A stretch of DNA of 19,242 nucleotides from Desulfobacteraceae bacterium (GCA_022712835.1 JAFLJU010000025.1:1-19242), one strand, 5' to 3'. Counted from the stretch's first letter, positions 1 to 7,078 are shown. The notes: a model not told the origin generated them from the letters alone. Translations and numbers: made by a program.

Positions 1-228
1 CGTTACATGGGAAAAGCAATTTTTAAGCTTGTTTTTTAAATCAATTCGCTTAAACAACAACTGAAAAATCAAGAGACCTGAAAAAGAAGTGAGCTGTTGA
101 TCTTCAAATCGAATCGTAGGAATTTTATGGTATTTAGCATAAATTTGTGCTTTACTGGACTTCACTTGAGGTGGCCTCCTGAATATGGTTATTTTTTGTC
201 TCGTAAACTTATTATAACCTTTATTCAT
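1..228 (-). CDS. Transposase, N-terminal fragment (probable IS1380/IS4-like DDE family)
   Basis: Partial gene running off the left edge; 76 codons are visible, all open. The ATG at 228 is preceded by GAGGA five bases upstream, a good ribosome site, so this is a genuine start. The protein begins basic (Lys/Arg-rich for about 35 residues), then has a segment of the form IRFEDQQLTSFSGLLIF followed by an amphipathic LLFKRIDLKNKL stretch. I recognise this as the entry region of DDE transposases of the IS1380/IS4 type, where a beta strand and an 'LTSxxGL' turn precede the catalytic core. The DDE residues would lie beyond the edge. It lies downstream of, and in the same orientation as, a solute-binding protein gene whose end it seems to interrupt. 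The family name is inferred from motif memory only; the existence of the reading frame is clear. Confidence 0.6.
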   Translation of the reverse strand, partial: MNKGYNKFTRQKITIFRRPPQVKSSKAQIYAKYHKIPTIRFEDQQLTSFSGLLIFQLLFKRIDLKNKLKNCFSHVT

Positions 229-290
229 AGGCTTCCTCAAGTCTTTTCTTTGCTAATTTCCTACTTTATTTGTGCAATGATGAGGTAGAC
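1..290 (-). mobile_element. Left end of an insertion sequence, inserted into the 3' end of a binding-protein gene
   Basis: The transposase start at 228 and the abnormal C-terminus of the binding protein (its family-like sequence stops near 290) together place one IS end at about 287-292. The roughly 60 bases between are non-coding except for seven codons borrowed by the truncated gene. The inverted repeat cannot be confirmed because the other end is outside the window. The exact boundary is uncertain by several bases. Confidence 0.5.
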
Positions 291-1039
291 AAGCCTTCAT
301 TTAAAAGGGCTAATAATTCAAGATTTCCCTTTTTTACTGCATAGCAATATCGAAAACTTTTGATTGGTTTTCCAGACATCACAATATTTGAGAGGTGTAG
401 CTTTTTCCCCAGATATAGTCCGGGCAGATTGGCGACAACAGCATAGTCATGCTTTCCGGATGCAAGGAGGCGTAGTGCACTGGCATGGGTATCCGTTAAC
501 ACAAGTTTATCATCCATACCCATGGCTAAAAAAGTATCATGAATAGACCCTCCTTTTTGGACAATGACTTCTTTGCCCTTAAGGGATCCTATCTCCTGAG
601 CTTTGATTGATCCTTTTCTGTAAAAAACAGATTGATGGATAATTGCATGGGGAGGCGTAAAATTATATTTTTCTTTCCGATCATCGGTAAAGACCATGCC
701 TTGAAGCGCATCTATTTCACCATTTTCTAATGCTTTGCGCATATGATCCCAAGACCCCAAACGTATCTGGATTTTAACCCCCATGACATCTGCAATGGCC
801 TGGGTCAACTCCACTGTGTAGCCTGTTGGAAATCCTTGGTCATCCAGAAATTCATAGGGAGGGTAATAAAAATCGCCACCTACAATAATAGTTTGCGGAA
901 CGCCTGGGCTACTTTGAGCAAATACAACGCACTGAGAGTTTAGAAGGATAAAAGAATAAAGAAATGCGACTATGAAAGAAAAAGGCTTAATGGCGATTGA
1001 TTGTGTTTTTTGTTTAAAAAAAGAAATTAAAAACCGCAT
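266..1039 (-). CDS. Periplasmic amino-acid-type solute-binding protein (SBP_bac_3), C-terminally truncated
   Basis: Family 3 extracellular solute-binding protein of 257 residues, expected to bind a polar amino acid in the periplasm. After a basic start and a long hydrophobic segment (about residues 18-43, ending FAQSS) comes the family's opening strand with GGDFYYPPYEF. Then follow a GYTVELTQAIADVMG segment, the GEIDALQGM and DDRKEKYNF stretches, and the lobe-2 repeat LKGKEVIVQKGGS. I chose ATG 1039 (GAGG four bases upstream) over the longer frame from 1105, which has no ribosome site. The family normally ends with another 20 or so residues after 'LLALLNEGL'; here only STSSLHK follows, apparently encoded by IS DNA. 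It is last in the operon after the racemase. No permease or ATPase gene is nearby, so it may serve a distant transporter or sensor. The truncation may make it non-functional. Confidence 0.8.
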   Translation of the reverse strand: MRFLISFFKQKTQSIAIKPFSFIVAFLYSFILLNSQCVVFAQSSPGVPQTIIVGGDFYYPPYEFLDDQGFPTGYTVELTQAIADVMGVKIQIRLGSWDHMRKALENGEIDALQGMVFTDDRKEKYNFTPPHAIIHQSVFYRKGSIKAQEIGSLKGKEVIVQKGGSIHDTFLAMGMDDKLVLTDTHASALRLLASGKHDYAVVANLPGLYLGKKLHLSNIVMSGKPIKSFRYCYAVKKGNLELLALLNEGLSTSSLHK

Positions 1040-1153
1040 AATACCTCTATTCTTATTAGAATAATAAATCGTGATTAATCTCAAAGATTGTATATTGGCA
1101 TACACTGGCTGTCAAATTCATTAAAAATGTTCAAAAAAAACCCCCATTATTTT

Positions 1154-1858
1154 TCACTGGATATTTTTAGAGATAGTGACTATTTTTTGGGCTAAGATTT
1201 CAGCTGCATCTGTAATTTTAAAAGGAAGATTGCAGCTAATTACACTGAGTTCCGTGCAGGCGATGATAACAGTTTCTACACCTGCAGAATTAAGGTGTTC
1301 ACAAATTATCTGATATTCTTTCACTACTTCCACCGAAGTGTTACCGGTTTTGATGTCCTTAATGACTTGAAATAGTCTATCCTGAAATTCAGAGGTTGGG
1401 TAAACGACCTCTATCCCGACTTTTTGGAATTGGTTTTCATACAATCGGGTCATTAGCACCGCTGTTGAAGCAAGGACACCAACCTTAACGCAATTCGGAT
1501 CGGCTATCTTTACCTGGGAAACAACAAGCTCTATGAGATTTATCACTGGTATGTTAACTGCATTTGCAACCGCTTCATAATAGTAGTGGGCCGTATTACA
1601 GGGAATCGCGAGAAAATCTGCACCCCAGGATTCAAGGCGGCGTGCCATATCAGCCATACACGGGCCTGGATTTTCTCCATCTCCTTCAATAATGGCTTTT
1701 ATTCTGGAAGGAACTTTTGGGTTGTTATCGATAATACACCTTACATGGTCAATATCATCCAAAGCAGGTGTCAAACGTAAAATTCGCTGCATCAAATCAA
1801 TGGTGGCTTCAGGGCCCATACCGCCGAGTATTCCAGCAACTTTTTCTTTTTTTGTCAT
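1154..1858 (-). CDS. Aspartate/glutamate racemase family protein
   Basis: PLP-independent amino acid racemase of 234 residues, interconverting L and D forms (aspartate or glutamate are the usual substrates) with two catalytic cysteines. Both are visible: Cys87 in AIPCNTAH and Cys201 in IIACTELS. The N-terminal GILGGMGPEAT motif (residues 9-19) is diagnostic of the aspartate racemase branch. Length fits the family (about 230-240). ATG 1858 begins the family-like sequence but has no clear Shine-Dalgarno. An in-frame TTG at 1876 lies 11 bases after a GGAG located in the 3' arm of the upstream hairpin, so initiation at TTG is possible. It follows the second binding protein in the minus-strand operon. 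Exact substrate is not predictable; a role in feeding D- or L-acidic amino acids into the neighbouring lyase is inference. Confidence 0.9.
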   Translation of the reverse strand: MTKKEKVAGILGGMGPEATIDLMQRILRLTPALDDIDHVRCIIDNNPKVPSRIKAIIEGDGENPGPCMADMARRLESWGADFLAIPCNTAHYYYEAVANAVNIPVINLIELVVSQVKIADPNCVKVGVLASTAVLMTRLYENQFQKVGIEVVYPTSEFQDRLFQVIKDIKTGNTSVEVVKEYQIICEHLNSAGVETVIIACTELSVISCNLPFKITDAAEILAQKIVTISKNIQ

Positions 1859-1860
1859 AA

Positions 1861-1927
1861 TTGTCAAATTCCACAAATCGTTTGTAGCTCCATGGGATTG
1901 TTTTTAAAAATAATCCCATGGAGGTTT
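1861..1927 (-). repeat. Hairpin-bearing repeat element, copy A
   Basis: On the minus strand the element reads CTCCATGGGATT, a 12-base loop region, then AATCCCATGGAG: a perfect 12-base stem (about 1889-1924). It is followed by a conserved tail GCTACAAACGATTTGTGGAATT. The same structure and tail occur at 2821-2882 (copy B). There is no T-tract after the stem, so it is not an ordinary terminator. The 3' arm contains GGAG, which could be the racemase ribosome site hidden by the stem. Confidence 0.7.
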
Positions 1928-1958
1928 ATAATATTCCGGCTGTTAAGCTGGGAAGGGG

Positions 1959-2714
1959 TTATTCCCATTCCTGGATGATCTTTTGGATAACACCGGAGTC
2001 GTTACCTTTTTGTAAAATGCTGTTGAACTCTGTCAAAAAGTTCTGCATCTGCATTTCTTTTGGAAACCCCAAGTAATTGGGATCCCGCTTAAAGGGAGTT
2101 GGCAGAATTACAAAGGCATCTTTTTCTTTCATAAGCCTTTCATTGGATTGAATGATTTTGTTAATCGCACCTTTGCCTGGACCGATTATGGCAATATCAA
2201 TACGGTTATGCAGCAGTTTCAAGAGGCGCTGTTGCCCATTTCCATCTTCCTCGACTGAAAAGAGATCCTTTTTTCCCTTTTCAAAGTCTTCACCGTAGCT
2301 GGCCCCTCTCAAGGCCCCGACTTTTTTACCCTTCAAATCTTTGATGTTTGAAAAATTGAACTCGTTTCCCTTTAGCACGACTAACAGAAGGTCGTCATAG
2401 TACATGATTTCTGAGTAGTCAAAACTTTTCAGACGCTCACTGGTCATGGACAGGCCGATAATGCCCCCTTTCCCAGAAAGTGCAAGAGTGTAAGCCCTTT
2501 TCCAGGGGAACAATTGGTAATCAAATGAGTTGGCAGATTCACTGTCCACATATTTCATTATTTCAATGAGAATTCCTTTGGGTGTCTTCTGATCCAGATA
2601 AACTTTCGGCGATTTGTTATGGTTCCCGAATATTGTAATCTGCTCCCCAATACAGGGTGTTACAAACAAAAGTGCTCCGATCAACAATGCTGCGATAAGA
2701 TAAAATTTTTTCAT
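1959..2714 (-). CDS. Periplasmic solute-binding protein (SBP_bac_3-like)
   Basis: Extracytoplasmic solute-binding protein of 251 residues. The signal peptide is clear (MKKFYLIAALLIGALLFVTPCIG, cleavage probably before Glu24). The mature part has a short first strand (ITIFGNHNK), the PKGILIEIMKYV helix, a FDYQLFPWKRAYTLALSGKGG segment, YSEIMYYDDLLLVV, and the lobe-2 entry LKGKKVGALRGASYG. These are features of amino-acid/polar-ligand binding proteins. The ATG at 2714 has AAGGAGG six bases upstream. It is 191 bases after the lyase gene in the same strand, with a hairpin repeat in the gap, so it may be separately controlled. Similar proteins lacking a linked permease are common in Desulfobacterota. 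The ligand is unknown. Confidence 0.85.
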   Translation of the reverse strand: MKKFYLIAALLIGALLFVTPCIGEQITIFGNHNKSPKVYLDQKTPKGILIEIMKYVDSESANSFDYQLFPWKRAYTLALSGKGGIIGLSMTSERLKSFDYSEIMYYDDLLLVVLKGNEFNFSNIKDLKGKKVGALRGASYGEDFEKGKKDLFSVEEDGNGQQRLLKLLHNRIDIAIIGPGKGAINKIIQSNERLMKEKDAFVILPTPFKRDPNYLGFPKEMQMQNFLTEFNSILQKGNDSGVIQKIIQEWE

Positions 2715-2820
2715 TGAATGCCTCCTTAAATACGGGTTAAATTAAACATCTGGTTATAATATTTATCAGCTTTTTTAAGGCTTTTCTTAATACCGGGGCT
2801 TAATTTGCGATCAATGGACT

Positions 2821-2882
2821 TAATTTCACAAAATCGTTTGTCGCTCCAATGGGATTGTCATTAGAACAATCCCATGGAGGCC
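2821..2882 (-). repeat. Hairpin-bearing repeat element, copy B
   Basis: On the minus strand: CCTCCATGGGATTGT, seven-base loop, ACAATCCCATTGGAG, then the tail GCGACAAACGATTTTGTGAAATT. The stem is 9 bases plus 5 more across a single bulged T. Copy A at 1861-1927 shares the stem halves and the tail almost base for base. It lies in the lyase-to-binding-protein gap, about 110-165 bases upstream of the binding-protein start. Function unknown: mRNA stabiliser, regulatory leader or a small repeat family are all possible. Confidence 0.7.
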
Positions 2883-2905
2883 TAAATTATCAAAAATAAA
2901 ATGCT

Positions 2906-3904
2906 TTATCTGAATGTATCCATATATGCAAAAAGCACAGGTGATCCACCGGTGTGGAGGAACAATACATTGCTGCCCTTTGCAAACTGACCCTTGCGAA
3001 CAAGATCGATCAGCCCGGCTGCAGCTTTTCCCGAATATACCGGATCAAGAAGAATCGCTTCGTTTTGAGAGAAAAGTTTAACCGCTTCCACCATTGAATC
3101 TGTGGGAAGTGAGTAACCCGGCCCCACATACTGGTCGAAACATACGATATCGTCCCTTTTTACAGCATTCTCTATTCCGAGTTTTTTTGCCGTTTTTTGG
3201 GCCAGATCGAAAACAATTTCTTCTTGAACATCCTTTACCCTTGAAACATTAACGCCACTGATAGGGATGCCTCCATTGACACCCGTCATCCCAACAACCA
3301 TCCCGGCATGGGTTCCCGCAGATCCGGAAGGGACAACAATATGATCAATTGTTAATCGCATTTCATTTAACTGTGTCATGGTTTCTTCTGCACAAACAGC
3401 ATACCCAAGAGCGCCAATATCATTGGAGGCCCCGCCAGGGATTATATAAGGTTTTTTCCCTGCTGTCTTAAGTTCCTCAGATTTTTTTTCCATTTGTCCC
3501 ATCATGTCAGAACCGCCTTCTACTACACCGATGCTGTTAACACCCAACAGTTCAAAAAGCAAATTATTACCACTTGCATCTTTCTTGTAAGATCCCTTTA
3601 CACGTTCTTCAAGGATAAGATGGCAATCCATTCCCTCTTTTGCAGACCATGAAGCGGTAAGACGGGCATGGTTTGATTGAACGGCTCCACAGGTAATAAT
3701 CGTGTCAGCACCTTTCTCCAATGCATCTGCAATGCAAAACTCAAGTTTTCTGGTCTTATTGCCACCACCTGCGCCGGGTAGCAGGTCATCTCGTTTTACA
3801 AAGAGATTTATCTGGCCACCGAGAGCTTTACTCAATGCAGGCATGGATTCAATGGGGGTCTGGCCTTGAAGGTAATTTCGTCTTGGAAATTTTGTAAAAT
3901 TCAT
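2906..3904 (-). CDS. D-cysteine desulfhydrase / L-cysteate sulfo-lyase family PLP enzyme
   Basis: PLP-dependent fold-type II beta-elimination enzyme of 332 residues, the full family length. The PLP lysine is Lys50 in GGGNKTRKLEF. The QSNHARLT loop (residues 76-83), the PGGASNDIGALGY phosphate-site region (156-168), SGSAGTHAG (193-201), VGPGYSLPT (260-268) and HTGGSPVLFAY (317-327) are all present. Family members split D-cysteine (to pyruvate, ammonia, sulfide), L-cysteate (to pyruvate, ammonia, sulfite) or ACC; the motifs I can read do not separate them. ATG 3904 follows AGGAT seven bases upstream. It lies 32 bases after ridA, which disposes of the 2-aminoacrylate these enzymes release, and downstream of an acidic amino acid importer. 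That context favours beta-elimination catabolism over biosynthesis; the choice between cysteine and cysteate is unresolved. Confidence 0.88.
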   Translation of the reverse strand: MNFTKFPRRNYLQGQTPIESMPALSKALGGQINLFVKRDDLLPGAGGGNKTRKLEFCIADALEKGADTIITCGAVQSNHARLTASWSAKEGMDCHLILEERVKGSYKKDASGNNLLFELLGVNSIGVVEGGSDMMGQMEKKSEELKTAGKKPYIIPGGASNDIGALGYAVCAEETMTQLNEMRLTIDHIVVPSGSAGTHAGMVVGMTGVNGGIPISGVNVSRVKDVQEEIVFDLAQKTAKKLGIENAVKRDDIVCFDQYVGPGYSLPTDSMVEAVKLFSQNEAILLDPVYSGKAAAGLIDLVRKGQFAKGSNVLFLHTGGSPVLFAYMDTFR

Positions 3905-3936
3905 TTTGTATCCTTTTTCTTTGTATAAAATTAAGG

Positions 3937-4317
3937 TTAAAGTGTAAAGACAGCTTCCATTTCGATATCTGCCCCAAGGGGTAAAGCTGCCACCTGGAAG
4001 GCGCTTCGTGCTGGAAACGGTTCTTTAAAATACTCTGCATAAATTATGTTCACCGCTTGGAAGTCATTGATATCCGTAAGATATAGTGTGGTTTTGATGG
4101 CATTGTCCAGGTTTGTTTCAGCTTTTTGGGCAATGGCTTGAAGGTTCCGGAAAACAAGATGAGCCCTTTGTTCTATGGATCCTTCCGGTATTTTACCTGT
4201 GGCAGGATCAATGGGCAGCTGGCCAGATGTAAAAACAAGTTTTTCAGTCGCCACCGCCTGGGAATACGGACCAATGGCAGCAGGTGCATCTTTTGTTGCA
4301 ATAATTCTTTTTGACAT
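3937..4317 (-). CDS. ridA: RidA family enamine/imine deaminase
   Basis: Small trimeric deaminase of 126 residues that hydrolyses reactive 2-aminoacrylate and related imines to keto acids, protecting PLP enzymes. Family hallmarks: AIGPYSQAV (residues 14-22), FTSGQLPIDP, and the C-terminal block PARSAFQVAALPLGADIEMEA with Arg104 and Glu119 at the positions of the essential Arg105/Glu120 of E. coli RidA. I start it at ATG 4317, preceded by GAGGAG, rather than at the longer frame from 4446, which overlaps the symporter gene. It sits 31 bases after the symporter and 32 bases before the PLP lyase. The arrangement strongly suggests it deals with aminoacrylate leaving that lyase. Confidence 0.93.
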   Translation of the reverse strand: MSKRIIATKDAPAAIGPYSQAVATEKLVFTSGQLPIDPATGKIPEGSIEQRAHLVFRNLQAIAQKAETNLDNAIKTTLYLTDINDFQAVNIIYAEYFKEPFPARSAFQVAALPLGADIEMEAVFTL

Positions 4318-4348
4318 ATTAAACTCCTCAAGAATGAATTTATAGTTT

Positions 4349-5695
4349 TTAATCACTTGTGACAACAGGAGTGAGTGGTGAATCGATATATTGTTCTTCA
4401 CCATTAAATATCTTTTCATTAAATTCTCCTTCTGTTTTGGCAACAATACATGTTACAGCTAGGTCTCCGGTAACATTCAGGGCAGTTCGACCCATATCTA
4501 AAAGCGCATCAATGCCTAATATCATGGCATAGGCTGCTGCAACCGCAGAACCGGCCTCAACTTTCAGCCCAACCGATTCGAGTACCATTAGAAGTATAAT
4601 AGCACCGGCACCGGGTACGCCTGCAGATCCGATTGAAGCCAGTACAGCTGTAACTAAAACCGTTAATTGTTGTTCAAAACTTAGCGGCAAACCAATGGCA
4701 AGTCCTACAAAAATAGCACAGACGCCTTGGTAAATGGCGGCACCATCCATGTTAATGGTTGCGCCTAAAGGCAATGTGAAAGAATAGACACCACGGGAAA
4801 TTCCCATTTTTTCCTCGGCAACTTCCATTGTGACAGGCAGGGTTCCCCCACTACTTCTTGTTACAAAGGAAGTGATGACGGCAGCTCTTGCGTTAAGTAT
4901 GAATTTAAAAAAGTTGATTCGGTATATGCTTAACAATCCGCCGTAGACGATAAATGCATGACAGAACAATGCACAATATACGGCAATGGTTACAATTGCC
5001 AAGGGGCCAAATGCCTGGGCGCCTTGCTTGCCAAACACGACAGCGATCAGTGCAAAAACACCGATGGGGGCATATTCAAGAACCCAGCCGACAACTTTGT
5101 ACATAACTTCTGCACCGCCTTCAAAAAAGGAGAAAACAGTTTTGGCAGCATTTTGGATTCGCTCGTCCTTACTCTCCCGCAAATGGGAAACTCCCATACC
5201 AAATATGATGGAGATCAAAATAGTGGGCAAAATTTTTCCAGACGATATCGCATTAAACGGGTTGGTTGGAATAATATTCATAAAGGTATCAACCAGCGAG
5301 GGCGTCTGCAGTGTTCTTCCTATGGCACCGGCTGTTCCGGCCAACTCAAGGGATTCTCCTGGACTGAATAGATTTGCAAATAAGAGCCCGATGGCAACGG
5401 CAAATGCAGATGTAAGTACATAAAAAGCCAAAGCTTTAACACCAATTCGTCCCAACCTTGAAGGATGGATGCTTGCAGAACCAACAACCAAGGTAAAGAT
5501 CACCACTGGCATCACAATCATCTTTAAAAGACGAATGAAAATCACCCCTAGTGGATTGACCCAAGCTATTTCCGGGCCTATAACGAGTCCGGCAATGGCG
5601 CCCAAGACCAAAGCTACGAATATTCGGATAAGTAAGCTGGTTTGAAAATACCAGCTAAAGATCCCCGTGTGTTTTTTTGGAATGTCATTTACCAT
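4349..5695 (-). CDS. Dicarboxylate/amino acid:cation symporter (SDF/DAACS family), probable acidic amino acid importer
   Basis: Inner-membrane Na+/H+-coupled symporter of 448 residues, typical for the GltP/GltPh family. Visible signatures: RSSGGTLPVT (HP1 tip, about 280-289), LPLGATINMDGAA (TM7, 308-320), SIGSAGVPGAGA (HP2, 355-366) and GIDALLDMGRTALNVTGD (TM8, 394-411). In TM8, Asp400, Arg403, Asn407 and Asp411 align with GltPh Asp394, Arg397, Asn401 and Asp405. The arginine reads the side-chain acid group and so points to aspartate/glutamate-like substrates; cysteate is an analogue. HP1 has SSGG where many relatives have SSSA. ATG 5695 has AAGGAG eight bases upstream (TTG 5698 is an alternative). 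First gene of the operon, behind a sigma-54 promoter. Confidence 0.93.
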   Translation of the reverse strand: MVNDIPKKHTGIFSWYFQTSLLIRIFVALVLGAIAGLVIGPEIAWVNPLGVIFIRLLKMIVMPVVIFTLVVGSASIHPSRLGRIGVKALAFYVLTSAFAVAIGLLFANLFSPGESLELAGTAGAIGRTLQTPSLVDTFMNIIPTNPFNAISSGKILPTILISIIFGMGVSHLRESKDERIQNAAKTVFSFFEGGAEVMYKVVGWVLEYAPIGVFALIAVVFGKQGAQAFGPLAIVTIAVYCALFCHAFIVYGGLLSIYRINFFKFILNARAAVITSFVTRSSGGTLPVTMEVAEEKMGISRGVYSFTLPLGATINMDGAAIYQGVCAIFVGLAIGLPLSFEQQLTVLVTAVLASIGSAGVPGAGAIILLMVLESVGLKVEAGSAVAAAYAMILGIDALLDMGRTALNVTGDLAVTCIVAKTEGEFNEKIFNGEEQYIDSPLTPVVTSD

Positions 5696-5779
5696 CAAAG
5701 TTTCTCCTTAATTGTTTTGGTTAGTAAGAAAATTCTATCGGCTACAGCATGGTACCAATACCTATGTGATCTCTTAAAG

Positions 5780-5795
5780 AGCAATTCTGGTGCCA
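5780..5795 (-). promoter_or_regulatory. Sigma-54 (-24/-12) promoter for the symporter-ridA-lyase operon
   Basis: Minus strand reads TGGCAC-CAGAA-TTGCT, an exact match to the RpoN consensus TGGCAC-N5-TTGCW with correct spacing. The predicted start is near 5768-5770, giving a leader of about 75 bases to ATG 5695. Transcription would need an AAA+ enhancer-binding protein; none is encoded in the window. Confidence 0.85.
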
Positions 5796-5825
5796 CAAGA
5801 AACACCAATAGGGTAAAGCACTGAA

Positions 5826-6136
5826 AACATTAATTTAATTGAAATTTTCCTTGGTAGAATCACGATTCAAAGGGGTATAACCTGCAGAACTATACGAAAT
5901 TAAAAATCGTTATTATCTTTTATTATTACAGTGTCTTAAGTTTAATTTTCCTGGAGTTATAATTTTTCTAAGGTTATAGGGATTGGACTTAACATTTTGT
6001 GTTCCGGTATTAAAATTGTCTGACGCATTAAACAATATTGTTGCTCGGTTCAAAATCGAGTAATTAAATCAATTGCTTTGTAGGGAAAAAGTGGATCTGA
6101 GATGGCCTTTCTTGATTCTCCGAGTTCTCTATCCGG
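5826..6136. other. AT-rich intergenic stretch between divergent transcription units
   Basis: Part of the gene-free interval 5696-6211. Outside the two promoters listed separately I see no reading frame with a ribosome site, no tRNA and no terminator. It should contain the upstream activator site for the sigma-54 promoter, but no clear dyad stands out. The words GGACTTAA, ATTTTGTG and CCGGTATTAA (5985-6013) recur near copy B of the hairpin repeat. Confidence 0.5.
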
Positions 6137-6165
6137 TTGACATTATTATACCTTTTTTGTATAGT
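6137..6165 (+). promoter_or_regulatory. Sigma-70-type promoter for the YkgJ-family gene
   Basis: TTGACA at 6137-6142, a 17-base spacer, then TATAGT at 6160-6165. This is near-consensus in both boxes with ideal spacing, about 46 bases upstream of ATG 6212. Strong constitutive-looking promoter. Confidence 0.8.
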
Positions 6166-6211
6166 CCATATCTTTAAATGACCTGTTATAAACCGATAAG
6201 GATCTATCCCA

Positions 6212-6997
6212 ATGAATGAAGAGATAAAGAAAACATCTGAAATACCACCTGAGCAGATGAGCCTGCAAAGCCGGTTCAAGTTTAAATGCCACAAAGGGGT
6301 GAAATGTTTCACCGATTGCTGCCGGGGCATTGATATCATGCTGACCCCCTATGATCTTTTGACCATGCGTAAAAAACTGGACCTGACCTCCGATGAGTTT
6401 CTGGCAGCTTTTACCGACCCCCAGATGCTTGAAAAAGCAGATATGCCCGTGGTGACCCTGAAACTTTTGGATGACGACAGAAAATCCTGTCCTTTTGTTG
6501 ATGATAAGGAGGGGTGTGCCATCTATGAAGATCGACCCACCACTTGCCGGTATTACCCGCTGGGTGTCGGATCGTTGAGTTACTCAGGAGAAGAGGGCAA
6601 AAAAGATGAATTCTTTTTTACCGTCAAAGAGGCCCATTGCCTGGGGTTTGAAGAAGATAAAGAATGGACTGTGGCCGAGTGGCGGGAAGACCAGGGTGTT
6701 GATCTTCGGGATGAGGTGAATGACGGTTGGCTGGATCTCATGGTCCGGAAAAAATCACTCCCTGCCAACATGCGGCTTTCCGAAGAGAGTAAAAAAATAT
6801 TTTTCATGGTCTGTTATAATATCGATAAATTTAAGGATTTTGTTTTTAACAGTACATTCCTCACACGGTATGATATTCCTGCCAAAAAAGTTGAAGAAAT
6901 AAAGGCTGATGAAATCAAGTTGCTTCAGTTCGGGTTTGAATGGCTGAATGCAACATTTTTCCAGACAGCCCCGGAACAGTTTAAAGTTAAAAAATAA
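6212..6997 (+). CDS. YkgJ family cysteine-cluster protein (predicted metal-binding)
   Basis: Protein of 261 residues with the cysteine cluster of the YkgJ/CxxCxxCC family, thought to bind zinc or an Fe-S centre; biochemical function is unknown. Cysteines lie at 26, 32, 36, 37, 93, 102 and 112, with another at 143. Two segments carry them: KCHKGVKCFTDCC near the N-terminus and SCPFVDDKEGCAIYEDRPTTCRYYP in the middle, the latter with the family's 'C.IYE.RP..CR.YP' pattern. No signal peptide or membrane helix, so cytoplasmic. ATG 6212 has AAGGA about nine bases upstream and a strong promoter. It is monocistronic, ending before a bidirectional terminator against the convergent dapA-type gene. Being longer than many family members, it has a C-terminal half of about 110 residues that I do not recognise. 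Confidence 0.88.
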   Translation: MNEEIKKTSEIPPEQMSLQSRFKFKCHKGVKCFTDCCRGIDIMLTPYDLLTMRKKLDLTSDEFLAAFTDPQMLEKADMPVVTLKLLDDDRKSCPFVDDKEGCAIYEDRPTTCRYYPLGVGSLSYSGEEGKKDEFFFTVKEAHCLGFEEDKEWTVAEWREDQGVDLRDEVNDGWLDLMVRKKSLPANMRLSEESKKIFFMVCYNIDKFKDFVFNSTFLTRYDIPAKKVEEIKADEIKLLQFGFEWLNATFFQTAPEQFKVKK

Positions 6998-7035
6998 GCA
7001 ACTTAATCTATAAGCAACCTAATCTGATGGATATT

Positions 7036-7078
7036 AAAAAAAGAGGGAATGCACTATGTGTATCCCCTCTTTTTTTTT
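7036..7078. terminator. Bidirectional intrinsic terminator between the YkgJ gene and dapA-type gene
   Basis: A-run plus GAGGG, a loop of about 17 bases, then CCCTC followed by nine T. The flanking A and T runs extend the stem and provide a U-tract in both directions. It lies between two convergent stop codons (6997 and 7150), as expected. Confidence 0.85.

Noticed and set aside
97..288. 63-residue plus-strand frame at the left edge
   Set aside because: It lies opposite the transposase frame that has a good ribosome site, and has no recognisable motif.
1039..1105. N-terminal extension of the first binding protein from ATG 1105
   Set aside because: No ribosome site; the ATG at 1039 has GAGG upstream and begins directly with a signal-like sequence.
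1861..2882. Hairpin copies A and B as intrinsic terminators
   Set aside because: Neither stem is followed by a T-run on the coding strand; ATG-initiated genes of the same strand follow both.
4958..5423. Two overlapping plus-strand frames of about 140 residues
   Set aside because: They lie entirely antisense to the conserved core of the symporter gene and show no family features.
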